NCBI RefSeq assembly: GCF_033115175.1
Contig: NC_084837.1
Coordinates: forward strand, 21,700,266-21,764,265
Direction: 5' to 3'
Length of the DNA: 64,000 bases
Origin: Lepus europaeus
Lineage: Eukaryota > Chordata > Mammalia > Lagomorpha > Leporidae
Under the pieces are notes generated by a model that saw only the letters and a program-made list of their open reading frames with translations, did not search any database and was not told where the DNA came from. Positions 11,146 to 26,151 of this stretch are shown here, piece by piece (the stretch's first letter is position 1; every line of letters starts with the position of its first letter). A program made the translations under genes and the position numbers.

Positions 11146-11466
11146 TCACGGACTTTTCAGTTTGTCTTTATCTTGTTCTTTCTGACTGCAAAGTGCAAAA
11201 GATTCCTGCACAAACTGCCTACACATTGGGCACTGCTGAAAATACCGCACGCAGCCATCGCACAGGCACGTGTGCCTGCACGGCAGCAGCACCCAGTTCA
11301 CAGCCCCGTTCTGGCAGACGACACAGTCCTTGCTGTTTTCCTCCCACGGCTCCACTTCGCTTTCCGACAGTCCGGCCCTTTCCAACAAGCTTCGGTCCGT
11401 GTCTTTTTCTTCTGGAGAGGGGTGGCTGGAGGGAGTGGTATTATTATTTGCAGACATGAAAAGTTG
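11146..11466 (-). CDS. CGRRF1: CGRRF1 coding exon 6 with RING finger and stop
   Basis: The acceptor is TTGATTTTCAG|CAACTT. The exon encodes residues 227-332 and a TGA stop. A Ser/Glu-rich linker (about 231-272) precedes the RING (C274-C308), and the tail is Lys/Gln-rich. The same bases give open frames on the plus strand, which are shadows. Confidence 0.96.
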   Translation of the reverse strand, partial: QLFMSANNNTTPSSHPSPEEKDTDRSLLERAGLSESEVEPWEENSKDCVVCQNGAVNWVLLPCRHTCLCDGCVRYFQQCPMCRQFVQESFALCSQKEQDKDKLKSP

Positions 11467-13561
11467 CTGAAAATCAAAGAAAAATCAAGGTTTAAAGATA
11501 AGGATAAATGACAATGACGTTTCAAATCATGGGGCCCAAAGAGCTGCTTGAATTTGTGAATTAGCACAGCCAAGAGCAAGGAGGAGCTGACACCTACAAC
11601 CACTCACTGCGAAACACCATGGCCGCTGAGTGGCTATCCTTGAAATTCTGTGAACACTGACACAGGCCAGACTACAGGGCATGACTTACCTTAAGATCAT
11701 GAAATTGACCTTGAGCCAAGAGTAAATACTGATACAATATTCTGCAGGGAAGCTTGTAAGTCTTATCAGGAATATGAATTACTGACACCATGGAAATCTA
11801 AAACAAAAAATTAAACAGCAGTCAGTATTTAACCTCCTTACGTTATTTCACAAATACAAGGCAAATGTTTCTCAAATAAAAAGACAGATAAATCTGTATA
11901 AACACTGTCATTGAAGAGGATTCAATTACTGACATGTTTTTGCCAGTTACTTTAATTGCATTCAAATTTATAGATTTAAAGTGATTCCAATAAAAATACC
12001 AATGAACTTTTTTTTATGGTGTTATATGCATGGAATCAAAAATTCCCCTAAGGCAAAAGAAACACATTAGAATAGCTAGGAAAACACTGAAAAAGAGAGA
12101 GCCATGAAAGAGACTAGCCCAGTCAAACATGAAAACATGCTACAGAATTTCTCAAATTCAATGTGTGATGTTGGCACATGGAAGATGAGAAACAATCCAG
12201 ACACAGGCCTAAATATGTATAAAAATATGAGGTATCATCTCAAATCAATGGGCAAAGCATTTTTTTTAATAAACACTATTGGTTGGGGTGGGCTCTGTGG
12301 CACAGCAAGTTAAGCTGCCACTGGCACACCCTTATTCCATATTGGAGTGCCAGTTTGAGTCCTGGCTACTCACTTCCAACCAACTTCCTGCTGGTGCAAC
12401 TGGGAAGTAGCAGACGGATGCTGGATCAAGTACTTGGGTCCCTGCCCATGTAGAGACCCAAAGGAGTTTCTGGCTCCTGGCGTTGGCCTGACCCAGCCCC
12501 TGCTGTTGCAGTCATTTGGGAAATGAATCAGTGGATGGAAGATATCCCTCTCTCTCTCTCTCTCTCTGTCTCTCTCTGCCTTTAAAATAAACAAACACTA
12601 TTGGGACAACTGGATAGCTATTTGAAAACACAGAAACTAAATGCATTCCTCACACTGCATATAAAAATAAGCTACAAAAGCATATGGCACCTAAATGTAA
12701 AAAAAAAAACAAACAAAAAAAAATGGCAAGAATCGGAAAAAAATTGGGTAAATTCATTTTAGTCTCAGTGTAGGGAAAAGATTTTATAACTACAAACCAG
12801 ATAACTCTGGTATATTCACCTATATACAAATTAAAAACTTCTGACAGAAAAGAACCATAACCAGTGTCAAAACATGATAAACGAGACCAGAATATTTACA
12901 GTATTCATTGCTGATTGCAGTTTGATATCCCTAATTTATGAAGAATGATTAAAACCTGAAGGAAAAAAAAATGACCAAAATCCTATACAAAATTGGGCAA
13001 AGTAGATAAGCGGACAAATCACAAGAAGATATAAATATGGCCCTTAACCACATTAAGAGATGTTCACGTGAATCTTCACTGTTTCTCACTCACCAGACTA
13101 ACAAAGATCCAAAAGCTTGTCAATATACTCTATATAGAAACTGTCAATCTCATTTGTTGCTGGTGGAAATGTTAAAAAAAAATACAACTTGGAAGGTATA
13201 GTCCCAGTGGAGAACCTGGCAACATCTAATAAAATGACATGCATTTACACTTCACCCACTAACTCCAACAATATTAAGACACCCAGTACATGATCGTGTA
13301 TGCTACTGAAGAAGACTGGAGGGGCTGGCAGTGAAGCTGCCGCCTGCCATGCCGGCATCCCATACAGGCGCCAGATCAAGTCTCAGCTGCTCCACTTCTC
13401 ATCCAGCTCTCTGCTATGGCTGGGAAAGCAACAGAAGATGGCTCAAGTGCTTGGGCCCCTGCACCCATGTTGGGAGATCTGGAAGAAGCTCCTGGCTTTG
13501 GATTGGCCCAGCTCTGGCTGGTGCGACCATTTGAGGAGCGAGCCAGTAGGTAGAAGACCTA

Positions 13562-13595
<34 letters not shown>

Positions 13596-16592
13596 CCTCT
13601 CTGTAACTCTTTCAAATAAATAAATAAATAAAATATTAAAAAACAAAAAGACTGGAAACCACCTGGATGTCCAAGCACAAAAGATTGGTGGGATAATTAC
13701 GGGACACACACACCATACTGGAGGATGGTGCTATTCACAATCCCAAACTCCATAATCCTGAGTGTTAAAATCCAGAAAGGTCAAAATCCCTAAATTCTAA
13801 AATCCCTAAAGATCAAAACCCCCAAATCACAATTCTAAAAGACTAACTGAAACCCTAAAAGCAGAAATCATAGAAATCAAAAATTATAATTCCCATATGA
13901 AAAAAGTGTATGTTAAGTGGGTGGACTGCTCAGCCCTGGGGAAAGCATTAGCGTGGTTTCAGCTGTCCACTGGGTAACTGTCCAACTCTGCAGCCAAGCG
14001 TGCCTCTACCCCTACACACACAGCACCATGCTAGCACCCTTCTCACTCAATGAAAACAATTCAGCAAATTCTGACCAAAGACACTTGTGTTCTTCCAGTG
14101 GCACAAAGCATATTAAATGGCGAACTATTCTTGGTTAGGGAGCTGTCACAGAAGGGAGTCTTCTCATATTACCACCAACTGTAACATAGAAAAACTAGCA
14201 CAGGCTGCAATTTGCTCAATGGATGGCAAATGTTCCCACTGCTATTTATCAAATAGAAGAAATTTCATGGAAAATACATATTATGAAAAAAACTATGCAC
14301 GGATTCCAAAACTTTGCACCAAAATAAATTTATTTTAAAATCTTTATTTAAGAGACGAGGGTGGAGGAAAACTGAGCCAGAGTGAGAGTGTTGCCACTCA
14401 TGGCTCATTTCCAAACACCCCACAGCGGTCTAGGGTTGGACCAGGCTAAAGCCAGGTCTCCCATGTGGGTGGCAGGGACACCAGTACTTGGGCTATCACC
14501 TACTGCCTGCCACAGTGCACATTAGCCAGACATTGGAATTGGAAATGAAGACAGGACTCGAACTCTGGCACTCTGGTACAGGACGCAGGCATACCAACCC
14601 AGTGCACGAACCAATAGGCCAAATTCCATCTCAATAGACTTACTTTTAATTTCATCTTTCCATGAACTTCTTGAAGTGCCTGCAATTCATAGAACTCAAT
14701 GTCCCTGAGCTGAAAATTCTGGAACTTATCTACTCACTGAAGTGTTAATGATTGGAAAAAGTGAAGCATTTTATAAATGGTTATATGAAGATCTGGTAGA
14801 CCTTGCAGAAGGAACCAAATTCCTATTGAATCTTGAAACCACAATGACAGACCCCGACTTCTATCTGACAAAGGGCTTCTAAAAGTAAATTTCAAACTGT
14901 TACCAATACAGTTTGTTTCTTCTATTGAGCTCCATGCCTTTAGTAGATAATTCAGATGAGTAGATTCGCCGTATGATACAACAGTAACAGAAATGGAAGT
15001 TTAAAAATGTGTCAGGAGCTGGAGCTGTGGCGCAGTGGATTGAAGTAGCATCTGCAGTGCCCACATTCCATATGGGCACCAGTTCGAGCCCCGGCTGCCC
15101 CACTTCTGATCCAGCTCCTTGCTAATGTGCTTGGGAAAGCAGTGGAGGATGGTCCAAGTGCTTGGACCCCTGCAACCATGTAGGAGACCTGGAAGGAGTT
15201 TCTGGCTCCTGGCTTCAGATCTGTCTAGCTCCAGCCATTGCAGCCATTTGGGGAGTGAACCAGCAGATTGAAGAGCTCTCTCTCGGGTGTGTGTGTGTGT
15301 GTGTGTGTGCCTTCCTCTCTCTCTATAATTCTGACTTATACATAAATAAAATAAATCTTTAAGAAAATTAAAAACATGTCGGCTGGCGCTGTGGCTCACT
15401 TGGCTAATCCTCTGCCTGAGGCATTCGCACCCCGGGTTCTAGCCCCGGTTGGGGTGCCAGGTACTAATCCTGGCTGCTCCTCTTCCAGTCCAGCTCTGCT
15501 GTGGCCCGGGAGGGACCCACAAGTGCTTAGGTCCCTGCACCCACATGGGAGACTGGGAAGAAGCACCTGGCTCCTGGCTTCGGATCGGTGTAGCGCGCCA
15601 GCCGTAGCAGCCATTAGGGGAGTGAACCAATGGAAGGAAGACCTTTCACTCTGTCTCTCTCTCACTGTCTATAACTCTATCTGTCTAAATAAATAAATAC
15701 ATGTCATTTGTCTGCACTGGCATTAGTTTCGGCTGATAAAATTCCATAAAGTTGCACCTGTCTGAGGAAGCAGTGAAGTAATGACCGGTAGGAAAGTAAT
15801 TATGGGCAGAGTAGGATAAGGGGACAGGCAGTGGTGCTGCTGTCTGGTCACCAGTACTGTTTTCACCAAGCCCATGGTGTGTATCTGAACACGAAATGGG
15901 TTTCTGCATGTCCAAAACACCACAGAAGCACAGCACAGAAGATGGGAACATTCGACAGGATCTGCACAGAAGAGTTCCAAAAGGAGCAGCGCCAGGCAGA
16001 AAATGAATGTGAATGAACTCTGAGGACAGTCATGACCCAAAGAACACCACGACGTATGACGTAAAACGTCAGCTGGTGAAAGTCAGCTGGCTCTCAGCGA
16101 CTACCCCCTCAACAAATAAAAAGATGTCCTTTTGGTACATTGCAATTTGTGAAACAGAAAGTTTCTATAGATCTTCGATCTTTTGGTGAGTGTTATCTGC
16201 GGTGGTGAGCCATCATGGTTTTTGATGGGTCTTATCAAAACATTCAGGCTGTCTATCCCAGGAGTTCAGATAAGCACAGTTACCAAGCTCGGTACACACA
16301 GTAACGAACCATCGTGATGTGCACCTGCACATTTTGGTTTCTGATCTATTTCTTTATGAATGCCATTTGCTCATTACTCATACCCATGCAACTGTCCTTA
16401 TACATAAATGTTTATGTGTGTAAAAACAAGTATGCTATTACTGCCTATTTTATGGGCAAAGTGGTCTATGAAGTACTGTATTGTGTTTTTATGTTTCTGA
16501 AGTCATCTCTCTTTTTCAAAAAAAGATTCATTTATTTATTTGAAAGTCTGAGTTTCACAGCGACAGGAAGACAGAGACAGACACAGACACAG

Positions 16593-16625
<33 letters not shown>

Positions 16626-19600
16626 CTGACCTTCCACACACTATTTCACTCTCCAAATGGCCACAACGATTGGAGCTGGGCCAGGCTGAAACTAGGAGTT
16701 TCTTCTGGGTCTCCCACATGGGGGCAGGGGCCCAAACTCTTGATCCATCTTCCGCTGCTTTCCCAGGAGCATTAGCAGGGAGCTGGATTAGAAGTGGAGC
16801 AGGCAGAACTCAAAACAGTACCGATATGGGATACTGGCGTTATAGGCAGTAGCTTTACCTGTTATGCTACAATGCTGGTCCCAAAAATCTCTTTTTAAAA
16901 ATGTGAATAAATGTCTTTTACAAATGTTTAAAAATTATTTTTCCAGAATTACTAGATTGTTGATCTTTTGGGATTTCAACACCTGGGTTTTTGGTCTCCA
17001 GGACTGTGTCTTTCGCAATTATCTGCAAACCCAATGGAATGCTACACAGCTGTTCAAAGCTGGGGGCGGGGAGCGGGGGGGGGGAAGGATCTCTTCTAAC
17101 TGATCCGGAGGGATTTCTAAGAGACACCATGAAGAGAAATAAGCAAAGTACAGAAGAGCATCCACAAGAACAATTTTAAAATGTAATGGAAAATAGAATC
17201 AAAAGATGTTTTATTTGGTGCAAAAATTTTTTGAAGTCTAGAGCCGACCCAGTGGCGCAGCAGGTAACAGCACCGCTTGCAGTGCCAGGATCGCATATCA
17301 GAGTGCTGCTCCGAGTCTAATGCCGCCCCTTGCTAATGCACCTGAAAACTGAGACAGCAGCAGATGATGGCCCAAGTGCTGGGGTCCCTGCCCCTAGGTA
17401 GGAGACCAGATGGAGTTCCTGGCTTCATCCTGGCCCAGTCCTGGCTGTTACAGCCTTGTGAGGAATAAACCAGTGGATAGGAGATCTCTCTGTCACTTTG
17501 ACATTCAAAAATATAAACAAACAGATATTTAAAAAAATGTTTTAATTTGTGCTTTTCACAAACATTTTCGATGAACTTTTTGAAGTAATTACAGCAAATG
17601 GGTTACCCTTTGTGTAAGAAGGAACAGAAAATAAGAACCACCAGGAGGATAAACAGAAAACAATGAACTTGGTTATTTACAAGGACTGGGCTGTGGAGAA
17701 AGGAGTACAGCGGATGTAGAAAAGGATACTGACTGTATCACTGCAAACAGCTTTGTGACTTTTGAGAGAACTAAGCCAAGCTAATTTACACACACAGGTG
17801 GACTATAAACCCTCAGCCGAGCCTTGGCAGGAAGCAGATAGAGAGCAGTTTGAGCAAGCAGAATAAGTGTATTTAGTAATGAAATGGAAACCATTGGAGG
17901 GAAAAAAAAAGGAATTCATGAGAGCATAGAGACAGCAAACAGATGAACAAGCAAATAAACGGAAGAGAAGCGAAGTCCCTAGTTTGTCACAGAACGCTGA
18001 AGACTGACTGGAAGGAGAGCTAAATTTGGAAAATGACCTCTTTGTAACCATTGTGATAAAGATAAAACCTGGCAAGAATCGTCAATATCAAATATTAACT
18101 TCAGGGGAAATTTCTGATTAAAAAAAAGCAGGATATTTGCATGGTCTTAAAAGTGTTTCCTGGAGAGGACAGAGTAAGACAGCAGAACACAGCCTTCCGG
18201 CAGTTGTCCACTCGTGGCCCCCTACAGAAATATCAGCTTGAATATTTATCCATGTAGGAAAGTATCTTCATACAAGCCTCAGTGCCTTCCCACAGACCAA
18301 GGAAGGAAAAAACGGAAACCGTGGAGAAATGAGGTAACACCTAGACAGAGGGATGGAAATCAGTGTCACTCATGTGATAAAGGGGACGCCCGCTTCTGGA
18401 GGTGACACCCTAGGACAGGTCATCACCTGCAGGTCACTGGCTCCAAACGCACAGCTCTGATCTCACTACGAAGAAAGTCAGACAAACAAAACGAGAATGT
18501 GTGCTTCACAGAAGGGTGTGTGCACGTGACTGCACCCGTGAAAAATGCCGATGTCAAACAGACAAAGGCAGGCTGTGGGAAGTTCCAAATTAATGTAGGT
18601 TAAAAATGCACAACAAATACAAAGTCTGCGTCTAGACTCCAACCTGTACTAGAGGGGAAAATATGTTGTGAACGACCCTGCAGTATCAACTGACGCATTA
18701 GTATAAAATACCTGAACCAGGCTGCTTTATAAACAAAGAAGTTTACCTTGACCACAGTTCTGGAGGTGTCAGATGTAGGGGGCCCCATGTGGCCATGACT
18801 GTCCTTATGTCAGAGTCCAGAAGTGGCACAAAGCATCACATGGGAGCTGGCGCTGTGGCATAACGGGTTAAGCCGTCTGCAGTGTCAGCATCCCATATGG
18901 GTACTGGTTTGTGTCTCAGCTGCTCCACTTCTGATCTAGCTCCCTGCTAACGTGCCTGGGAAAGCTGCAGAAGACAGCCCAAGTGCCTGGGCCCCTGCAC
19001 TCATGTAGGAGGCCTGAATGAGTCTCCAGGTTCTCCTGGTTTTGGACCAGCCCCAGCCATTGTGGTCACTTGGGGAGTAAACCAGATGGAAGATTCCCTG
19101 TCTCTCCTTCTCTCTGTAACTCTGCCTTTGAAATAAATAAATCTTACCAAAAAATCATGTGTCTGACTGCATCTATTTTTGTCTCTCTCTTTCTTAACAA
19201 AGCAAACAGGATTCACTCACAGGAACACCACTCAATGCCCTAATCCAATTCCATCAATTCACCCCAAAGGCCCCACCTCTGAACACTACAACTGGACTAA
19301 GCTCCCACCCTCTCAGTACTATTAATATTATATTTTGGGGACTAAATTCCTTCATGAATTGAGGAACCAAGTCATAGAGGCAATAGGTTGAATAAAATAT
19401 TTTATCAGTGTTATTCAACTCATACAGGTTGGGTAAAATATTGTATCTATGTTAAATGTATAAAGATGGTAACTACACTGTAGTTATTTAAGTGAACATC
19501 TTTACTATTAGGAAATATTCTCAAATAATTTGTTTAAAATGCATATGATAATATGACATGATTCCATGATACGTATTTGTGTAAATGTGTGTGCGCGCAT

Positions 19601-22600
19601 GTGTGTATAGGCAAATAAGGCAAATGATGCAATGCGAACTGAGTAGAGTATACAGTATTCTTTTACTTCTTTATTTGTGGAGCTTTTTGAAAGAATGAAC
19701 AAATAAAAAGGTTTGGAATCCCGTTATAGTTGTAAAAACACAATATTCTTTACAGATTTATAGGTATTTACTAATTCAGTAATGGTTTTAGAGGTCATTA
19801 ATACTAAACCAAAATGACAAAATTGGTAGAAGATAGTATTTTCACCTCATACTGACAATTCTGCTATTTCTTTTAATATATAAAGCCTCCGAGAGCCGGC
19901 GCCATGGCTCAACAGGCTAATCCTCCACCTAGTGGCGCCGGCACACCGGGTTCTAGTCCCGGTCGGGGCGCCGGATTCTGTCCCGGTTGACCCTCTTCCA
20001 GGCCAGCTCTCTGCTATGGCCCGGGAGTGCAGTGGAGGATGGCCCAAGTGCTTGGGCCCTGCACCCCATGGGAGACCAGGAGAAGTACCTGGCTTCTGCC
20101 ATTGGATCAGCGCAGTGCGCTGGCCGCAGCGGCCATTGGAGGGTGAACCAACGGCAAAAGGAAGACCTTTCTCTCTGTCTCTCTCTCTCTCACTGTCCAC
20201 TCTGTCTGTGAAAAATAAAAAAATAAAATAAAAAGCCTCCAAAGCAACTGTCATGCTAGTCATATACATGGTATATATGTGTATGTGTATATATGTATGT
20301 GTACATATATGTCTGTGTGTGTGTGTGGTTGTAGGTATATGTCTGATATGGAAAAGATGTTCAAGTAACTGTTAAATGAAAGCATGTCAAAAAATACTAC
20401 AATTTGATCCTGTTAGATATATAAAGATCTGGAAAGTTCCAAATAGTCCACAGTACTTATCTTTGGATAATAAAACACAGGTAATTACACTTTTCTCTTT
20501 TTGCCTTATCTAGATTTTTGTAAATTTTTTGTTGCTATAAACATGTGCTATTAGAATAATAACAGAAACTAAACCACAACTAAGTAAAAATGAAAACCTT
20601 TTAAAATAAAACTTTTCCAATAATTCTTGCTTTCCTCTTGCTATCTAAAAACAAACTGGCTCCTAACTATATTACCTAAAACTAATCTTTTACTGCTACA
20701 ACAGGAATAAGTGAATTTTTTTTTCCTTAGAGTCCCCGGTACCAGTTAAGTACCAAAAAACACATATGAAAAAGAATATAAAACTTTGTTTGCCTTTAAA
20801 ATCATGAATGAGAACATTAATCCAAAATACAGTAATAAATGTGCTTTAGTGCAATTGTAGCCCCCATAAGAGATACAAGGATTCCCAGGAAAAATGAGAG
20901 TGAGCCCACAGATTAGAAAGACAGACACAAGAAGACCCACTCAGGGGACAACTAGACAAAGGACAAGAGGAAATGCCACCAGCCCTGGAGCTGGGCACTT
21001 GAGCCTCCCAATAGCTGCAGCCGCAGTGGCTTCATTCCAGTTCCATCAGAGACATGATGGCAAATTCTCACCTTGTAACTGCGCTGAACCTAACACTCCA
21101 AAATGGTAAAAGGGGTACCTTTTTTGTTATTTATTTTAACACATACACACACAGACACACACACACACTCCTTTTCAGTTTGGATGGAGGGAGAAAATTA
21201 GAAAACCAAGAAGACACCTAGCACACTGAATGTAGACAGCACCATTAGTGAAAGGAAGTAGAAAAATGACCAAGATCTGTCTTTTTTGTTCAAGACAAAA
21301 GCAAAAGGTAGCAGCAGACACTATGCCTAGTGGCTGAGATGCTGACTGGGATGTACAATACACCGCACGGTACCTGGGCTCCCAGGGGGAACACTGGCTC
21401 CTGACCCCTTCTTCCTACTAAAGGAGACCCTGGCAGGCAGTGATGCGCTAAACTAGTTGCGTCTCTGCCACTCACCTGGGAGACCTGGATTGAGTTCCCA
21501 GCTCCTGGCTTCAGTTTCTGGCCACTGTGGGCATTTGGGGGAATGCACCAGTGGATGGGAGAGCCTTCCATCTCTCTCAAAGAATAAAGATAATTTTTGA
21601 AAGTTTAACCGCAAGAATACAACAGGAAACAGAACTCAAGGAACCTCGAAGAGGCAGGCGGTACAAAGAGTGAAGAGGTTGGAAGATAAAGCACAGGATT
21701 AACAGGTCTGCTCATCCTCAACTGAAAGTGCAAGAAGGTGGGGAGGGAGGATGGATAAAGGAAGCAGGAAAATCAGATCTCCCCACACACACACCACCTC
21801 AAGCACACGCAGGAGTCTTGCTGTGAAGCTCTATGAGGGCCACAGATCACCTGGGATGACTTCTTTTTACCCACCTTTATTGAGCACCTTCTGTATTCCA
21901 GGCTAGGTTCTGGAAATACACTGCTGTTGGCATGACTTTTTTGAAACTACATATTGGGGCCAGCATTGTGGCACGGCAGGTGAAGCTGCCAGGCTGCCCC
22001 ACTTTCCTAGGAAAGCAGCAGAGGATGGCCTGAGTGGTTGGGCCCTTGCACTCACGTGGGGAACAACCTTTACCCAAAATACTTGGGATCAGAAGGGTTT
22101 AGGGATTTCCAATTTTTTTCAGTCTTTGGAATATTTCGCATACACACAATGAGAAATCATGGGCATGGGACCTAAGTCTAAAGAGGAAGTTCATTTGTTT
22201 CATAAATATATTACAAACACACAGCCTGAAGGTAATTTCATACAGTATTTTGAGTGTGCCTAAGTTTTGAATGTGACCTGTCAAGTTAAGAGGTCAAGAA
22301 ACTCCACAACAAAACAAACAGCCCAGCTAAGAGATGGGCGAAGGACTTAAACAGACATTTTTCAAAAGGGGAAATCCAAATGGCCAACAGACACATGAAA
22401 AAATATTCAGGATTACTAGCCATCAGGGAAATGCAAATCAAAACCACAAGGAGGTTTCACCTAAACCCAGTTAGAATAGCTTTCATACAGAAATCAACAA
22501 ACAACAAATGCTGGTGAGGATATGGGGAAAAATGTACCCTAATCCACTGTTGGTGGGAATCTAAACTGGCAAAACCACTATTTAAAACAATATGGAAATA

Positions 22601-25600
22601 CCTCAGAAATTTGAATATAGACCTACCATATGACTCAGCCATCCTATTCCTAGGAATTTACCCAAGGGAAATGAAATCAACAAATACAAGTGTTATCTGC
22701 ACCCCCATGTTTATTGCAGCTTAACTCACAATAGCTAAGAAATGGAATCAACCCAAATGCCTGTCAATTGAAGACTTTGATAAAGAAATTATGGAATATG
22801 TATTCTATGGAATATTACACAGTGTTAAAAAAAATGAAATCTGGGCCGGCGCCGTGGCTTAACAGGCTAATCCTCCGCCTTGCAGCGCTGGCACACCGGG
22901 TTCTAGTCCAGGTTGCCCCTCTTCCAGGCCAGCTCTCTGCTATGGCCCGGGAAGGCAGTGGAGGATGGCCCAAGTGCTTGGGCCCTGCACCCGCATGGGA
23001 GACCAGGAGAAGCACCTGGCTCCTGCTTCGGATCAGCGAGATGCGCCGTCTGCAGCGGCCATTGGAGGGTGAACCAACGGCAAAAAGGAAGACCTTCCTC
23101 TCTGTCTCTCTCTTTCACTATCCACTCTAAAAAAAAAAAAAAAATCTGGTCATTTGCAACAAAATGGATGAATCTAGAAAACATCATACTTGGTGAAATA
23201 AGCCAGTCCCAAAGGGACAAATATCATATGTTCTCTCTGATCTGTGATAAGTAATAGAGCACCTAAAAGGAAATCTGTAGAAGTGAAATTGACACTTTGA
23301 GAAGCCATGACTTGAACAGCCCTTGTCTTGACTGTTAAGAAACAGTTTTTTTTTCCTTCTTCATACTATTTGTTGAACTCCTTACTTAACACAGTTATTC
23401 ATATATGTATAAAGTCAATTGAAACTAGATCTCAGTGAAAAATAAGAGTGGGAATAAGAGAGGGAGGAGGAAGTTTGTAACTGTAAAGCTGTATAGTTCC
23501 ACACACATTCCTACAGACTTGCTTCTAAGAGTACAGTTTAAAAACTTGCCATGGGACCCCAAATCCCATTAAGCTGGGTGGTAAATATGCCATCTTAAGT
23601 GTTAAAGCAATAATACAGGTAGGATTAAGTGTTAAAAGGACCATATAAATAAGATCAAGTGCCTGGTAATAATAATAGAATTAAAAAGGAGCGACTGTTC
23701 CAACATGGGAAGCAGTCCACACAACAGATTCATAGAATGACAATCGCTTTAAACAGCACTCTGACCTCAGAATCAGCCCTTAAGGCATTCTGGTCTGGCT
23801 GAAAAAGCCCATGAGAGCATTTCAGGCATGGAAAGCCAAGACACTGTGGCAAAAAAAAAAAGAAATATCCCACATGAAGATCTCTGTGGGTGAGATCCCA
23901 GTGGAAAGAAGTGGCCATCAAAGAAGGATGTACTTTTTATCTGAAGGGAGAAGAGAACTTCCACTTTGCTAATGGCATTGTCTAAATACTGATGGAGATT
24001 GTAGATTCAAAAGGCTTGCATAGCCTTGGCAGCTCATGTCAAGAACCTTGGTTGATCACTGATACCATACATAAAAAGAGTATTAATTGTTAAATTATCA
24101 GCAGGAGTCACTGTGTACTTACTTCCCATGCAGGACCCCTGTCCTCAATGAGCTGTATTATGAGAATTAACTGTAAAACTTGTTCTCAAACAGTTCTTTT
24201 GTGTATGTGTGCAAATCGTTGAAATCTTTACTTGGTATAGAGTTGGTCTTTTGTGTATAAAGTTAATTAAAAATGATTCTTAACGGAGAATGGGACTGAG
24301 AATGGGAGAGGGAGGAGGAGGCAGGGTGGGAGGGTGGGTATGGTGGGAAGAATAACTATATTTCTAAAGCTGTACTTATGAAATTTGTATTCCTTAAATA
24401 AAAGGTTTCTTTGGGGAAAATAAAAATAAATAAACATGCTTCTCAACAGCATTTTGTCTATGTAGCAAACATGACAGATGTGGAATTTATGACATTATCT
24501 TAAATCAACCAAAACCTTTCTTTTATTTTCTAAATAGTTATATTTTTGTGACTCATAAGGCACTATTACACATGTAATAATCATGTTAGGTATATATCCT
24601 TTGTTTTCCTTTTTCAAGAAAAATGTGTCCAGACCAAATGCATATCTTCAGAAATGAAAACCTTTTCCATTTTGCCAAATAATTAAGAACCAACATTCAA
24701 ACCATGTGAAGACAATGCTCTCAGAATTGTAAATTACTTACGATGTCATAAATTTCTCGGTCATCCTTGTCAGCTAAGGTCAACAATGCTACAAGTGGAT
24801 AGCGAGATCTGGGCACTGCACCAAAGTCTTCAATTTTAGTGTCTTTTGGTAACTGACAATATATTTCTTCTTTGCTGTCCTTTTTAATACTTTTTGAAAA
24901 TGTAAAGGAAAATTGCCAAGATGGTCAAAATAAAAACAATTTTAAAAAAGGATCAATAACTAAGCAACATTTGCTGTATCCATAAAAATCTGATTTTAAT
25001 GTGCTAACGGGCATAGCAGATAGAAGGATACAAATACTGTTCTTGATACAGATATTCGCTATACAGAGCATCTTCTAAAGCTTGGGGGGTGCTTATTCTG
25101 AAGCAGTAAACGTGCTTCTGCAGGGCTTCATATAACTTCTGAACACTGCACCCCCAGTAGCAGGTAAGGTGGCTATCTTCAAGGCAATCTGTTGTCAAGG
25201 TTAGGCCAGCTGCAGAAAACAAACCAGAAACAGAATGGAAATTACCTAGTATAACTGAGTACAATGACACAGGGTGCATAACAAAAGTTTCCTTCTGGAA
25301 GCTGGCCAGGCTGCTGGCAATTAATGGAACTTGTTATAAGGTAGGTATCTATAAAGGGTGGAACTGGCCTCTACTACAACAAGAGAAATAAAATCTCAGG
25401 GTCTACATGACTTTGGGGTGTTACCAGTCAACTCCTCACTACTTATCCATCTAAGCTTAGAAATTATCAATTTAATTTTTCTCTTTTGGCAACTCAAGGC
25501 TTTCTCCACTCTAATGGTGTAAATAACTCTAACTACAAGAAATGGTGCAGCAGGGGAGAGCTGTCTCCAAAACCAGATATACACAACCCATAGCGTCTAG

Positions 25601-26119
25601 AAGACTTTACTGGAGTAAGAAAAAAGAGTGAAAAGAGTGACCTTTACTGATGTTAATATGCAACAGGACTATGCACTCTTGTCATACAGCGAATGTGTCC
25701 TGTAATTTGCAAAATATCCTGAGGAGCGAGTAGGGATTCCAAAACACAGAGGGTTTAATAGTAATATTCCTGTTCATCTGTTTTTGTTCAACATAAGAAA
25801 AGATAATGCAATTCAAAAGGACCTAAGTGGATATATAAAGTATAACGGACATACAAACTGTATTATACAGCTTTTTCTTCTGTAACACTTACACAGGACT
25901 TACTATATGGTTTTCCCCCCTCAACAGTGGCAGTTGTAACAATATCAAGTTCAAGGGTAGTGACATCCAAGGGCTCATACCGCTGGCTGTGCAAGCTGCA
26001 ACATTCAGCAGTGTACCAGACTTGACCAAAGGGCAGTTTTGATGGCTGTTCTTGGCTGAACAGTCATGGTCTCTTATTCTGGCTCTCTGTACTTAGTAGC
26101 AATTCTTTAAATGACTCAG

Positions 26120-26151
<32 letters not shown>

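Noticed and set aside
11173-11511. Plus-strand frames opposite CGRRF1 exon 6
   Set aside because: Mirror frames of the RING exon; the minus frame has the conserved cysteines and correct splice sites.
15020-15110. tRNA-like A and B boxes
   Set aside because: They belong to the tRNA-derived head of a C-SINE; no cloverleaf of a working tRNA gene is formed.
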